A DNA stretch of 32,210 bases from Chloroflexota bacterium. GTDB taxonomy: Bacteria > Chloroflexota > Anaerolineae > Aggregatilineales > Aggregatilineaceae. Every line of letters starts with the position of its first letter. Within the stretch, counting starts at the first letter, position 1. A program made the translations under genes and the position numbers. The stretch spans positions 1 to 32,210 of the forward strand of contig JAADYV010000408.1 in NCBI GenBank assembly GCA_010092855.1, in the 5' to 3' direction. Below are positions 9,101-15,960 of the stretch, piece after piece. The notes under the pieces are model-generated. The model made no database searches. It was not told where the DNA came from and worked only from the letters and a program-made list of their open reading frames with translations.

Positions 9101-9659
9101 GGTGTTTGGCATCGTCGCGCATCTGCTGACGGTGCGTGTGTTGGGCTTGTCGCCGGTGGAAGCTGCCGTCCAAACGGTTGGCCAGCGGCTGCGCCAACAG
9201 GTCTGGTCGCTGCTGGGCCGGGATGGCCAGGCACCAGAACCGCGCGGCGGGCTGCTGCGCAATGATGCCGCAATTGAACACAACGCTGCCCGGCTGATCA
9301 AAGAGTTCGATATCCGCACGCCGACCACCGGTACCAGCGGCGGCAGTCTTTCCGGTGGGAACCAGCAGAAGATGATCGTGGCGCGCGAGTTCAGCCGCAA
9401 GCCGCGCCTGTTGATCGCGGCCCAACCTACGCGCGGGATCGACGTGGGATCGATTGAGTTCATCCACCAGCAGATCATCGAGCAGCGCGATGCTGGCGCA
9501 GCGGTGCTGCTGGTCTCGGCAGAGTTGGACGAAATCATGGCGCTCGCCGACCGGATCGCGGTCATGTACAAGGGCGAGATCATCGACACACTGCCCGCTG
9601 CCGAAGCCACGCGCGAACGACTCGGTCTGTTGATGGCGGGGATCGAAAATAGCGCCTAA
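6186..9659 (+). CDS. Nucleoside-type ABC transporter ATPase (twin NBD, NupO/YufO-like) with three in-frame transmembrane inserts, one an RDD domain
   Basis: 1157 aa. NBD1: GENGAGKST, MVHQHF, LPVGTQQR, ILILDEPTAVLTP. NBD2: GVQGNGQTEL, GHVPEDRRRHGM, LSGGNQQK, LIAAQPTRGIDVG. Interrupted at about aa 124-453, 663-840 and 889-1020 by hydrophobic segments. Confidence 0.92.
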   Translation: MADQYTNHSGQNADQAPEREVVLEVEGLTKRFPGVLANNNVSMKLHKGEILALLGENGAGKSTLMNMIYGLYRPDEGDIYLKGQHVNFTSPREAIHSGIGMVHQHFQLVNVMTVTDNVVLGEEAGVAYQGGQQRLFQWVLRNLPSLAILAGILLIGVVLTLWNEALYVLGDAAVDLYGYRGSKSTASDWEIVWEHWQVFLACMVVGPLTAFAVRFPPLARMLWGLTWRIGLIAAAVVIAGQVETVTEVGLMNLGLRHKVEIVSDPSPKTTDEGYAVKAGYTGRGRINFNWDSVERKTAEEEGSRIERLVRTAKEEMEPYRDDGIPGWLLDAIDDWPPVAYALTVALLLLAFGWHGMTRWRGTAAFPRQFEQRDVVLLGGLLAIYSLLAWNNLDSVGTPARVGLLAVVTGGIGLAGWLTYQQRRATPDYIGQPSPLDTTIDLMLDLVRTGLQVGNLRLARKRVRELSQRYGLEVDPDAVIEKLPVGTQQRVEIIKALYRQADILILDEPTAVLTPQEGRELFKIMRELASQGVSIIFITHKLKEVFEVATDIVVMRHGRVVGQTTPDQATETSLAAMMVGREVILQVEKEPAQPTHPVLEVGGLDAFNDRGAQALHAVSFDVRAGEVLGVAGVQGNGQTELVEVLTGLREATGGSVRLLGKELQPDVQPDGGWRARIGAFLIDLVVLAFMAYLVTGLAEYFDSDVFGGSRVQSTATAVGLILLTAGAYFFSGWSISGSTLGMSFFELEVVDQHDKKPRLLRINPRYVWGTIIGVPVLLLFLAIVVSQSAAEMVWQGIVILLLASLVIAAAGMVIVQAQLMLRRSLGWFKTVFGLRVIRHERITPRSIKNLGAGHVPEDRRRHGMVSVYSVADNLVLNDFYERPYASAPNGTEAPGALLRYLVLMGTIVAGLTALAVGAWDAFLWETVLDAYYIPEIFRGVPYDSIKLDEYAGYGDAMQWPYVIMVAGLVGMELVFGIVAHLLTVRVLGLSPVEAAVQTVGQRLRQQVWSLLGRDGQAPEPRGGLLRNDAAIEHNAARLIKEFDIRTPTTGTSGGSLSGGNQQKMIVAREFSRKPRLLIAAQPTRGIDVGSIEFIHQQIIEQRDAGAAVLLVSAELDEIMALADRIAVMYKGEIIDTLPAAEATRERLGLLMAGIENSA
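6555..7544 (+). other. Insert 1 in NBD1 helical subdomain: about 6 TM helices plus a ~95-aa TM3-TM4 loop
   Basis: Lies between DNVVLGEE and NLRLARKRVRELSQRYGLEVDPDA, which are nearly contiguous in standard NupO-type ATPases. Hydrophobic runs include SLAILAGILLIGVVLTLW, VFLACMVVGPLTAFAV, GLIAAAVVIAG, ALTVALLLLAFGW, VVLLGGLLAIYSLLAW, VGLLAVVTGGIGLAGW. Confidence 0.85.
8172..8705 (+). other. Insert 2 in NBD2: RDD-family membrane domain (about 4 TM helices)
   Basis: Lies between GSVRLLGKEL and ITPRSIKNLGAGHVPEDR. GGWRARIGAFLIDLVVLAF, SGSTLGMSFFELEVVDQHDKKPRLLRI and RRSLGWFKTVFGLRVIRHE match RDD N-, mid- and C-terminal patterns. Confidence 0.85.
8850..9245 (+). other. Insert 3 in NBD2 helical subdomain: about 2 TM helices with a ~40-aa loop
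   Basis: Lies between DNLVLNDFYERPYASAPN and GGLLRNDAAIEHNAARLIKEFDIRTP. TM runs LLRYLVLMGTIVAGLTALAVGAW and YVIMVAGLVGMELVFGIVAHLLTV. Confidence 0.85.
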
Positions 9660-9688
9660 ACGCGAAGTGCAGTATGGTACGGAAATGG

Positions 9689-9725
9689 GGCGTGCTGGTA
9701 TAACCACTGGCACGCCTTTATTTTT
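9689..9725 (+). terminator. Rho-independent terminator after the ABC operon
   Basis: GGCGTGC (9689-9695) / GCACGCC (9710-9716) 7-bp stem followed by TTTATTTTT. Confidence 0.8.
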
Positions 9726-9749
9726 CCGATTGGGTTAAGGAGCGGAGAC

Positions 9750-11636
9750 ATGCGTAAGACCACTACTGTTGCCATCACCGTGCTGATCCTGTTCAGTTTG
9801 CTGCCCGTGCACGGCAGCGCGTGGGCCAGCCCACCGGGGCAAGACGGCTGTGACCCGAATGTAGATTACTATACGGTTGGGTTCGATGCCTTCGATGCTG
9901 AAGACTATGCCGCTGCCGTTGATGCTTTTTCGTGCGTCATTGTTTTTGACCCGGCGGATGCCTTCGCCTATTCGCTGCGCGGCGACGCATACCTGGCGTT
10001 GGACCAGCTTGATGCAGCGCTGCAAGACTTCGACACGGCGCTGGAACTCGACCCCACTGACGCCTACACCTACGTTTCGCGCGGACTGGTCTACCAGTTG
10101 CTCGAAGACGACGAAGCCGCCATCCGCGATTTTTCGACGGCGCTCGAACTCGATCCGTCTGACCCGTTTGCCTATACCTCGCGCGGCTTGTCGTACCAAT
10201 ACTTGGAAGATGACGCTGCCGCGGTGGCTGACTTCGAGACGGCGCTGGCGCTGGACCCCACCGATCCGTTCACGCTGTATGCGTTGGGAATCTCGTACCA
10301 ATACCTGGAACAGCATACCGCTGCGATTGCTGCATTCTCAGACGCCATTGCGCTGGATGCCACCGATCCCTACCCGGTTCTGGGGCGCGCCTTCTCGTAC
10401 CTGGCGTTGAACGATCTCCCCAGCGCTCAACCCGACCTGGAAACAGCAGATCGGTTATCTCAGCCTGACGATCCTTTCCTCCTGACCGATCTGGGGCTGG
10501 GCTGGCTGCTGGTGGGCGAGTATGACGCGGCGATTGAGGCGTTTACGCTAGCGCTTGACCTGCAGCCCGATGACCCGGATATACTGCTGCTCCGGGCGGA
10601 AGCTTTCGAGTACGCGGGGCTGTTTGACCTTGCCCTGGCCGATGTGGAGGCGGCGTTGGCCCTGCTGCCGGATGATGCCTACACCTACCTGATTCTCGGC
10701 TACATCTTCCAGGCGCTTGAAGAGGATGAAGCCGCGATTGACGCCTTCACGCAGGCTGTCGCGCTTGACCCGGATGACCCGGATGCCTACGCGGGACGTG
10801 GGCTGTCGTACCAATACCTGGCCGATGACGAAGCGGCGCTCGCGGACTTCGATGCGGCCATAACGCTGGCCCCGGATGACGCTTACCTGTATGCGTGGCG
10901 CGGGGAATCGTACCTGTACCTGGAGCAGGACGTCCTGGCGCTCGCCGACTTCGACCGTGCGCTGGCGCTTGATCCGGCGCTGAGCGACGCCTACTATCTG
11001 CGCGGGGTGACCTACCAGTTTCTGGGGCAGGATGGCGCGGCGGTGGCAGACTTTTCGCGCGCGCTCGAATTCGACCCGGAGAATGCCTATGCCTACGTGG
11101 ATCGCGGTATTTCGCGCTTTTTCCTGGAGGATGACGAAGGCGCGCTGTCCGACCTCACCCGCGCCATCGACCTGAATCCAGACGACGAATACCTGTTGGC
11201 GGACGCTTACTTCTTCCGGGGGACGGCGCGTATGTTCCTGGCCGATTACGAAGGGGCTGTGACCGACCTGACGAGCAGCCTCGAACTGCTGCCGGACGAT
11301 CCCATCACCTACGACTTCCGGGGCGTTGCATATGCCGCGCTGGGGCAGGATGACCTGGCCGAGGCGGACTTCCAGCAGGCCGAAAGCCTGTTGGCGGAAA
11401 CCGGGCAGAGCGCACTGCCGAAAACGATCCTGGCCCGGCCACCCCAGCAAGACGGTATCAGCCGCTCGCTGGCACGCACCCGGACGACGCAAACGTCACG
11501 CGGCGCAACCACGCGCGGGACCGCCCGGAGCAGCCGGACCACATCGGCGCGCAGTTCGTCGTGGGCTACCAGCACCACCGCGCGCGTTTCACGCCAGCCG
11601 CGCACCAGCATCTTGACCACACGCAGCGGAAGCTAA
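9750..11636 (+). CDS. Secreted TPR-repeat protein (about 15 TPRs)
   Basis: Signal-peptide-like N-terminus (VAITVLILFSLLPVHGSAWA); tandem ~34-aa units such as DAYTYVSRGLVYQLLEDDEAAIRDFSTALELDP; abrupt R/S/T-rich tail. Confidence 0.88.
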   Translation: MRKTTTVAITVLILFSLLPVHGSAWASPPGQDGCDPNVDYYTVGFDAFDAEDYAAAVDAFSCVIVFDPADAFAYSLRGDAYLALDQLDAALQDFDTALELDPTDAYTYVSRGLVYQLLEDDEAAIRDFSTALELDPSDPFAYTSRGLSYQYLEDDAAAVADFETALALDPTDPFTLYALGISYQYLEQHTAAIAAFSDAIALDATDPYPVLGRAFSYLALNDLPSAQPDLETADRLSQPDDPFLLTDLGLGWLLVGEYDAAIEAFTLALDLQPDDPDILLLRAEAFEYAGLFDLALADVEAALALLPDDAYTYLILGYIFQALEEDEAAIDAFTQAVALDPDDPDAYAGRGLSYQYLADDEAALADFDAAITLAPDDAYLYAWRGESYLYLEQDVLALADFDRALALDPALSDAYYLRGVTYQFLGQDGAAVADFSRALEFDPENAYAYVDRGISRFFLEDDEGALSDLTRAIDLNPDDEYLLADAYFFRGTARMFLADYEGAVTDLTSSLELLPDDPITYDFRGVAYAALGQDDLAEADFQQAESLLAETGQSALPKTILARPPQQDGISRSLARTRTTQTSRGATTRGTARSSRTTSARSSSWATSTTARVSRQPRTSILTTRSGS

Positions 11637-11658
11637 GTGCTTACCAGGAGGAAGAGTT

Positions 11659-12930
11659 ATGCAACCACGAGTGATAGTGTTGAGCGTGCTATTCGTGATC
11701 GGTATTGTGGCAGGGTGGGGTGGTTTGCGCGCCGTCTCCGCCACGCGCAGCCCGGAAGAGATGTCCGGCGTACCCCGCCAGGACCTGCACGACGTGCTTT
11801 CGACCGTCAATGGTGTGCCGATCACGGTGACCGGTTTCCAGGACCGGGTGCGGCTGCAACGCCTGCTTGTTTTCCGGCAGGCGCTGGCGCAGTACGCCGT
11901 AGCCAATGATACCGATTGGTTGGATTCTGTCCGCAACCAGTTAAGCTTTCCCGGTATTCTGGGCAATGAAGTGCTGAATCAGATGGAGCGCGAAATCCTG
12001 ATCGAGCAAGAGGCGGCACGGCGCGGCCTGGTTGTGGACGAGGCAGCGGTTAACCGGCTGGTGGACGAATACGTGGCCTTATCTTTGGGAATACCGTTGC
12101 CCCCTGCTCTCGGAACCAGTCCTACGCCATCGCCCACGCTGACGCCGACCCCGCTGGTTTCGCCCACGCCAAGACCATCGCCCACACTCCAGGCTGTTTC
12201 CAGCACGCCAACGTTTACGCCAACGCTCATACTCACACTAACCATGGCACTGTTGGCGGCCCAGGTAAGTGCTACGCTCGACGTGGCCGCCGATGACTTT
12301 TTCACGCAGACCTCCCAGGGGGCGCACGTTGGCCGGGGCGTGGTGTATGAGTGGCTCCATGCCCAGGCAGTGCAAGATGCACTGCTAGAGGATTTCCGGC
12401 GTGAGGTGCCCACCGAAGTCCTGATGGTGAATTCCCGTCATATCCTGCTCGCGTTTGATCCGGGTAGCCAGAACTGGGGTATGGAGCCAACAGACACCCA
12501 ACGCGCCGATGCACAGGCCAGGGCTGACGAAGTTATGATCGCGCTGCAGAATGGGGAGCCGTTCGCAGTTCTGACGCAAACCCTGTCCGATGATCCGGGT
12601 TCTGGGGCACAGGGCGGCGAACTGGGCTGGTTTGACCCCAATGGTTATGTGGTGCCCTATCGGGATGCGGTGCTGGCTGCGCCGGTGGGCGAGATCGTCG
12701 GCCCGGTCGAAACACAGTTTGGCTTCCACATCATCCAGGTGACGGGGCGGGAAGTGCGCCCCTTGACTGCTACCGAAATCGACCAGCGGGTGCAGCAGGC
12801 GTTTTATGAATGGCTCGAAGAGCAATACAATACGGCTGATATTGTGCGCGTCGATAACTGGCTGGACTTCGCGCCGGACGATCCTTCCGTCGACGAGTTG
12901 TTTAGGGAAGGGTACTGGATCGATGGGTAG
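11659..12930 (+). CDS. PpiC-type (SurA/PrsA-like) peptidyl-prolyl cis-trans isomerase, secreted or anchored
   Basis: RHILLAFD...LSDDPGSGAQGGELGWFDPNGYVVPYRDAVLAAPVGEIVGPVETQFGFHIIQV; N-terminal hydrophobic segment; TP/SP-rich insert. Confidence 0.88.
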   Translation: MQPRVIVLSVLFVIGIVAGWGGLRAVSATRSPEEMSGVPRQDLHDVLSTVNGVPITVTGFQDRVRLQRLLVFRQALAQYAVANDTDWLDSVRNQLSFPGILGNEVLNQMEREILIEQEAARRGLVVDEAAVNRLVDEYVALSLGIPLPPALGTSPTPSPTLTPTPLVSPTPRPSPTLQAVSSTPTFTPTLILTLTMALLAAQVSATLDVAADDFFTQTSQGAHVGRGVVYEWLHAQAVQDALLEDFRREVPTEVLMVNSRHILLAFDPGSQNWGMEPTDTQRADAQARADEVMIALQNGEPFAVLTQTLSDDPGSGAQGGELGWFDPNGYVVPYRDAVLAAPVGEIVGPVETQFGFHIIQVTGREVRPLTATEIDQRVQQAFYEWLEEQYNTADIVRVDNWLDFAPDDPSVDELFREGYWIDG

Positions 12931-13021
12931 GCAGACTTAATCGAATACCTGGATAGGGATCGTCCTCGCCCGGTGGCGATATCAGTGGCAAAGCAATCTC
13001 ACCCTGTTGTAGACTACGTTC

Positions 13022-13858
13022 ATGGTAGTGCGGTATAAGTGGGCTGGGACAGTGTTTGATCCTGAATTTAACGACGCCCGGTGGAACGACGAGTGGCTGG
13101 CGGTGCCCATTGCGCCGATTCCGTCCGGCGAGCATCCCGATGGTTTTCGCGTGGAGCGCCAGCCGTTGGAAGTGGCCGAAATCTTCGGACGCCACTACAG
13201 GATGGAGCCGCCATTCGACTGCCGCCTGCTGTACGATGGGGATGGCCTGCTGTGGATGTCCGATACACCACAGGAACGCATGATGATGTACAACAACGCC
13301 CAGCGCACGCGCGGGCACGTGCTCATCGGCGGTCTAGGCTTGGGTCTGTATCCCCAGTATGCGGCAGCGGCAGGTGCGACTGGCTTCACCGTGATCGAAG
13401 AGAGTCCGGCAGTGCAGGCCATCACCGGGCCGGTGTTGGAAAGCGTGCTGGACGTCCCGTTGATGGTCTATACCGGCGATGTCAGCGTTGAGCTGGCCGG
13501 GCCGGTCACGCAGCGTTACGATACGATCTTCCTCGACATCTGGGAAACGCTCGACCCGGTGCACCTGCCCTGGATCAATCGCCTGCGCAACCACGCGCTG
13601 CGCCATCTCGTGCCGGGGGGCGAAGTGCTGCTGTGGGGCTACTTCTGGATGGTGAGCCTGTTTGTCGACGCTTGCCACCAGTTGCTGGCCGTGAAACCGG
13701 GACAGCGCGCGGCGTGGCTGGCGGAAGGAGCCGCATCATCGCCCCATGCTGTCGCGCTGCTGACGCCTGTTGTCCAGCATTTCGACGACGTGGACGACAT
13801 GGAGGAAGCGCTGGAATGGTGCCGCCGTCACATTGTCAACCTCGCGTTGCCTGACTGA
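13022..13858 (+). CDS. Spermidine-synthase-like / class I SAM-dependent methyltransferase-fold protein
   Basis: HVLIGGLGLGLYPQYAAAAGATGFTVIEESPAV...YDTIFLDIWE...LVPGGEVLLWGYFW has the Rossmann SAM-fold pattern. Confidence 0.6.
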   Translation: MVVRYKWAGTVFDPEFNDARWNDEWLAVPIAPIPSGEHPDGFRVERQPLEVAEIFGRHYRMEPPFDCRLLYDGDGLLWMSDTPQERMMMYNNAQRTRGHVLIGGLGLGLYPQYAAAAGATGFTVIEESPAVQAITGPVLESVLDVPLMVYTGDVSVELAGPVTQRYDTIFLDIWETLDPVHLPWINRLRNHALRHLVPGGEVLLWGYFWMVSLFVDACHQLLAVKPGQRAAWLAEGAASSPHAVALLTPVVQHFDDVDDMEEALEWCRRHIVNLALPD

Positions 13859-13924
13859 CTCCTTGATCTGCTCCACTGCATGCGATCCTGCGCTTTGCCG
13901 GTTCAGTGCGTCTGGGGATTGTGG

Positions 13925-13930
13925 TATAAT
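13925..13930 (+). promoter_or_regulatory. Extended -10 promoter element upstream of prfA
   Basis: TGGTATAAT (TGn + TATAAT at 13925-13930); only a weak -35 (GTTCAG, spacing about 18). Confidence 0.5.
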
Positions 13931-13948
13931 CTCGCGTGATGGTGTGTT

Positions 13949-13972
13949 AAGCCCCAGGCAATGGGGCTTTTG
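13949..13972 (+). terminator. Hairpin plus short T-run between the TATAAT element and the prfA start
   Basis: AAGCCCC-AGGCAAT-GGGGCTT 7-bp stem followed by TTTGTGTG. Confidence 0.5.
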
Positions 13973-13987
13973 TGTGAGAGAAACCCT

Positions 13988-15064
13988 ATGGCAGACACGA
14001 CTTTGCTCGACAAGCTGGGTGGCATTGAAGCGCGCTATGAGGAACTGGAGCGCCTGATCGCGGACCCGGCCAACGTCAACGACTATGAAAAAGTGGCCGA
14101 ATATGCCCAGGAACGCGCCGAGTTACAGGAGATCGTGGACGCGACGCGCAGCTATCGCCAGGCGCTGGACGATCTGGCGCAGGCTGAAGCGCTGCTTGAT
14201 GATCCTGACATGGCGGAATTAGCGCAGGAAGAGGCCAGCCACCTGCGCGACACGATCCCGGCGATGGAAGACTTCTTGCGGCGGCTGCTGCTGCCCAAAG
14301 ACCCCCGCGACGAAAAGAACGTGATCGTCGAAATCCGCGCCGGGGCCGGTGGTGACGAGGCGGGTATCTTTGCGGCGGACCTGTTCCGCATGTATTCACG
14401 CTATGCCGAAAACCAGCGCTGGAAGGTCGAGGTCGTCAGCGGCAACGAAACCGGTGTCGGCGGCTATAAAGAAGTGGTATTCGAGGTGCGGGGCCGGGGG
14501 GCGTTTTCGCGCTTGAAGTATGAAAGCGGCGTGCACCGGGTACAGCGCGTGCCTGCCACCGAAAGCCAGGGCCGCGTCCACACGTCTACCGCGACGGTGG
14601 CGGTGTTGGCCGAGATGGATGATGTGGAAGTCGAACTCAACCCCAATGACCTCCAGATCGACACCTACCGTTCGGCAGGAGCCGGTGGCCAGAACGTGCA
14701 GAAGAACGAAACCGCGATTCGCATCACGCACCTGCCCACCGGACTCGTGGTTGCGTGCCAGGACGAGCGCAGCCAGTTGCAGAACAAAATGCGCGCGATG
14801 GGCATTTTGCGCGCCAAGCTATACGACATGGAGCAGCAGCGCTTGCGTGATGAGCAGGACGCCGCACGTCGTTCGCAGGTCGGTTCCGGGGACCGCAGCG
14901 AGAAGATTCGCACCTACAATTTCCCCCAGAACCGCGTGACCGATCACCGCATCAACTTGAGCAGCCACAACCTGTCCGCCATTCTGGATGGGGATTTGGA
15001 CGAGTTCATCGACGAGCTGGCCACGCGCGAAGAAGCTGAGCGTTTGCAGGCTGTTGGGGCGTGA
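13988..15064 (+). CDS. prfA: Peptide chain release factor 1
   Basis: RSAGAGGQNVQKNETAIRITHLPTGLVV (GGQ motif); HRVQRVPATESQGRVHTSTATVAVL is RF1-type. ATG at 13988. Confidence 0.95.
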   Translation: MADTTLLDKLGGIEARYEELERLIADPANVNDYEKVAEYAQERAELQEIVDATRSYRQALDDLAQAEALLDDPDMAELAQEEASHLRDTIPAMEDFLRRLLLPKDPRDEKNVIVEIRAGAGGDEAGIFAADLFRMYSRYAENQRWKVEVVSGNETGVGGYKEVVFEVRGRGAFSRLKYESGVHRVQRVPATESQGRVHTSTATVAVLAEMDDVEVELNPNDLQIDTYRSAGAGGQNVQKNETAIRITHLPTGLVVACQDERSQLQNKMRAMGILRAKLYDMEQQRLRDEQDAARRSQVGSGDRSEKIRTYNFPQNRVTDHRINLSSHNLSAILDGDLDEFIDELATREEAERLQAVGA

Positions 15065-15960
15065 TGCTGACGGATGTGGGCCAGGCGCTGGCCTGGGGAC
15101 GTGCAGCGCTAGCTGGTGCGTCGGGTACCGAACCGTTGGACGCACAGGTGCTGCTGGGCGCGGTGCTGGGCCTGGACCGGGCGTCGCTGCTTGCGCACCC
15201 CAAACACCCACTGCATCCGGACCAGTGCGCAGGATTTCAAGCGCACATTCAGCAGCGCAAGGCGGGCACCCCTGTCGCTTACTTGACCGGTACACACCCG
15301 TTTTATGATCGTGATTTTGCCGTTACGCCGTCGGTGCTGATTCCCCGTCCAGAAACGGAGCACCTGGTCGAAGCAGTGCTGCACTGGGCAGGGGAGAAAC
15401 AGGCAGCCGGGAAACACCACCTCAGTGTGGCCGATATTGGCACCGGCAGCGGTATCATCGCCGTGATCCTGGCCGCGCACCTGCCCCATGCAGGCGTATG
15501 GGCGGTGGATGTCTCAATGGATGCGCTGGGGGTTGCCCGCCACAATGTAGCCCGTTATGATCTGGCCGACCGCGTCCGGCTGTTGCATGGGCATCTGCTA
15601 CAACCGCTGCTGGCCAGCGGGCAGATGGTGGACGTGATCGCGGCCAATCTGCCTTATATTGCGCCGGAAGAGCTGGCGACGCTGGTGGTGGCTCAACACG
15701 AACCCCGGCTTGCCCTGGATGGGGGCGCGGATGGCCTGGCCCTGATCCGAGAACTGCTGCGCGATGTGCCGCGCGTGTTGCGTCCAGGGGGGCTGGTAGC
15801 GCTAGAAATTGGCGCTGGACAGGCCGCGGCGGTGACAGACCTGGCAGCCCATGCGTTGCTTGGCGCGCAAATTTCCATTAAGGCCGATTACGCCGGGCAC
15901 GAGCGGGTAGTGTGTATCGCAAGTAGGAGCAAGTTGAATGGCGCGCATCATCTCGATTGA
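15061..15960 (+). CDS. prmC: Release factor glutamine methyltransferase (HemK/PrmC)
   Basis: YDRDFAVTPSVLIPRPETEHLVE, ADIGTGSGIIAVILAAH, AANLPYIAPEEL; immediately downstream of prfA. GTG 15061 or ATG 15064 start. Confidence 0.9.
   Translation: MMLTDVGQALAWGRAALAGASGTEPLDAQVLLGAVLGLDRASLLAHPKHPLHPDQCAGFQAHIQQRKAGTPVAYLTGTHPFYDRDFAVTPSVLIPRPETEHLVEAVLHWAGEKQAAGKHHLSVADIGTGSGIIAVILAAHLPHAGVWAVDVSMDALGVARHNVARYDLADRVRLLHGHLLQPLLASGQMVDVIAANLPYIAPEELATLVVAQHEPRLALDGGADGLALIRELLRDVPRVLRPGGLVALEIGAGQAAAVTDLAAHALLGAQISIKADYAGHERVVCIASRSKLNGAHHLD

Noticed and set aside
6555-9245. Inteins or mobile introns as explanation for the ABC ATPase inserts
   Set aside because: Inserts are TM-rich, lack recognisable intein splice motifs (no Cys/Ser start or HN-Cys/Ser/Thr end), and one is an RDD domain.
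6186-9659. Assembly chimera joining ABC ATPase to membrane-protein genes
   Set aside because: Three separate junctions would all have to be in frame, at subdomain boundaries and with even TM counts. Considered unlikely, though reads should be checked.
8787-9713. 308-aa minus-strand ORF and neighbouring minus ORFs (7221..7802, 7673..8329, 8241..8768)
   Set aside because: Antisense to the ABC ATPase and H/Q/R-rich. The plus-strand ABC motifs on both sides of and between inserts fix the coding frame.
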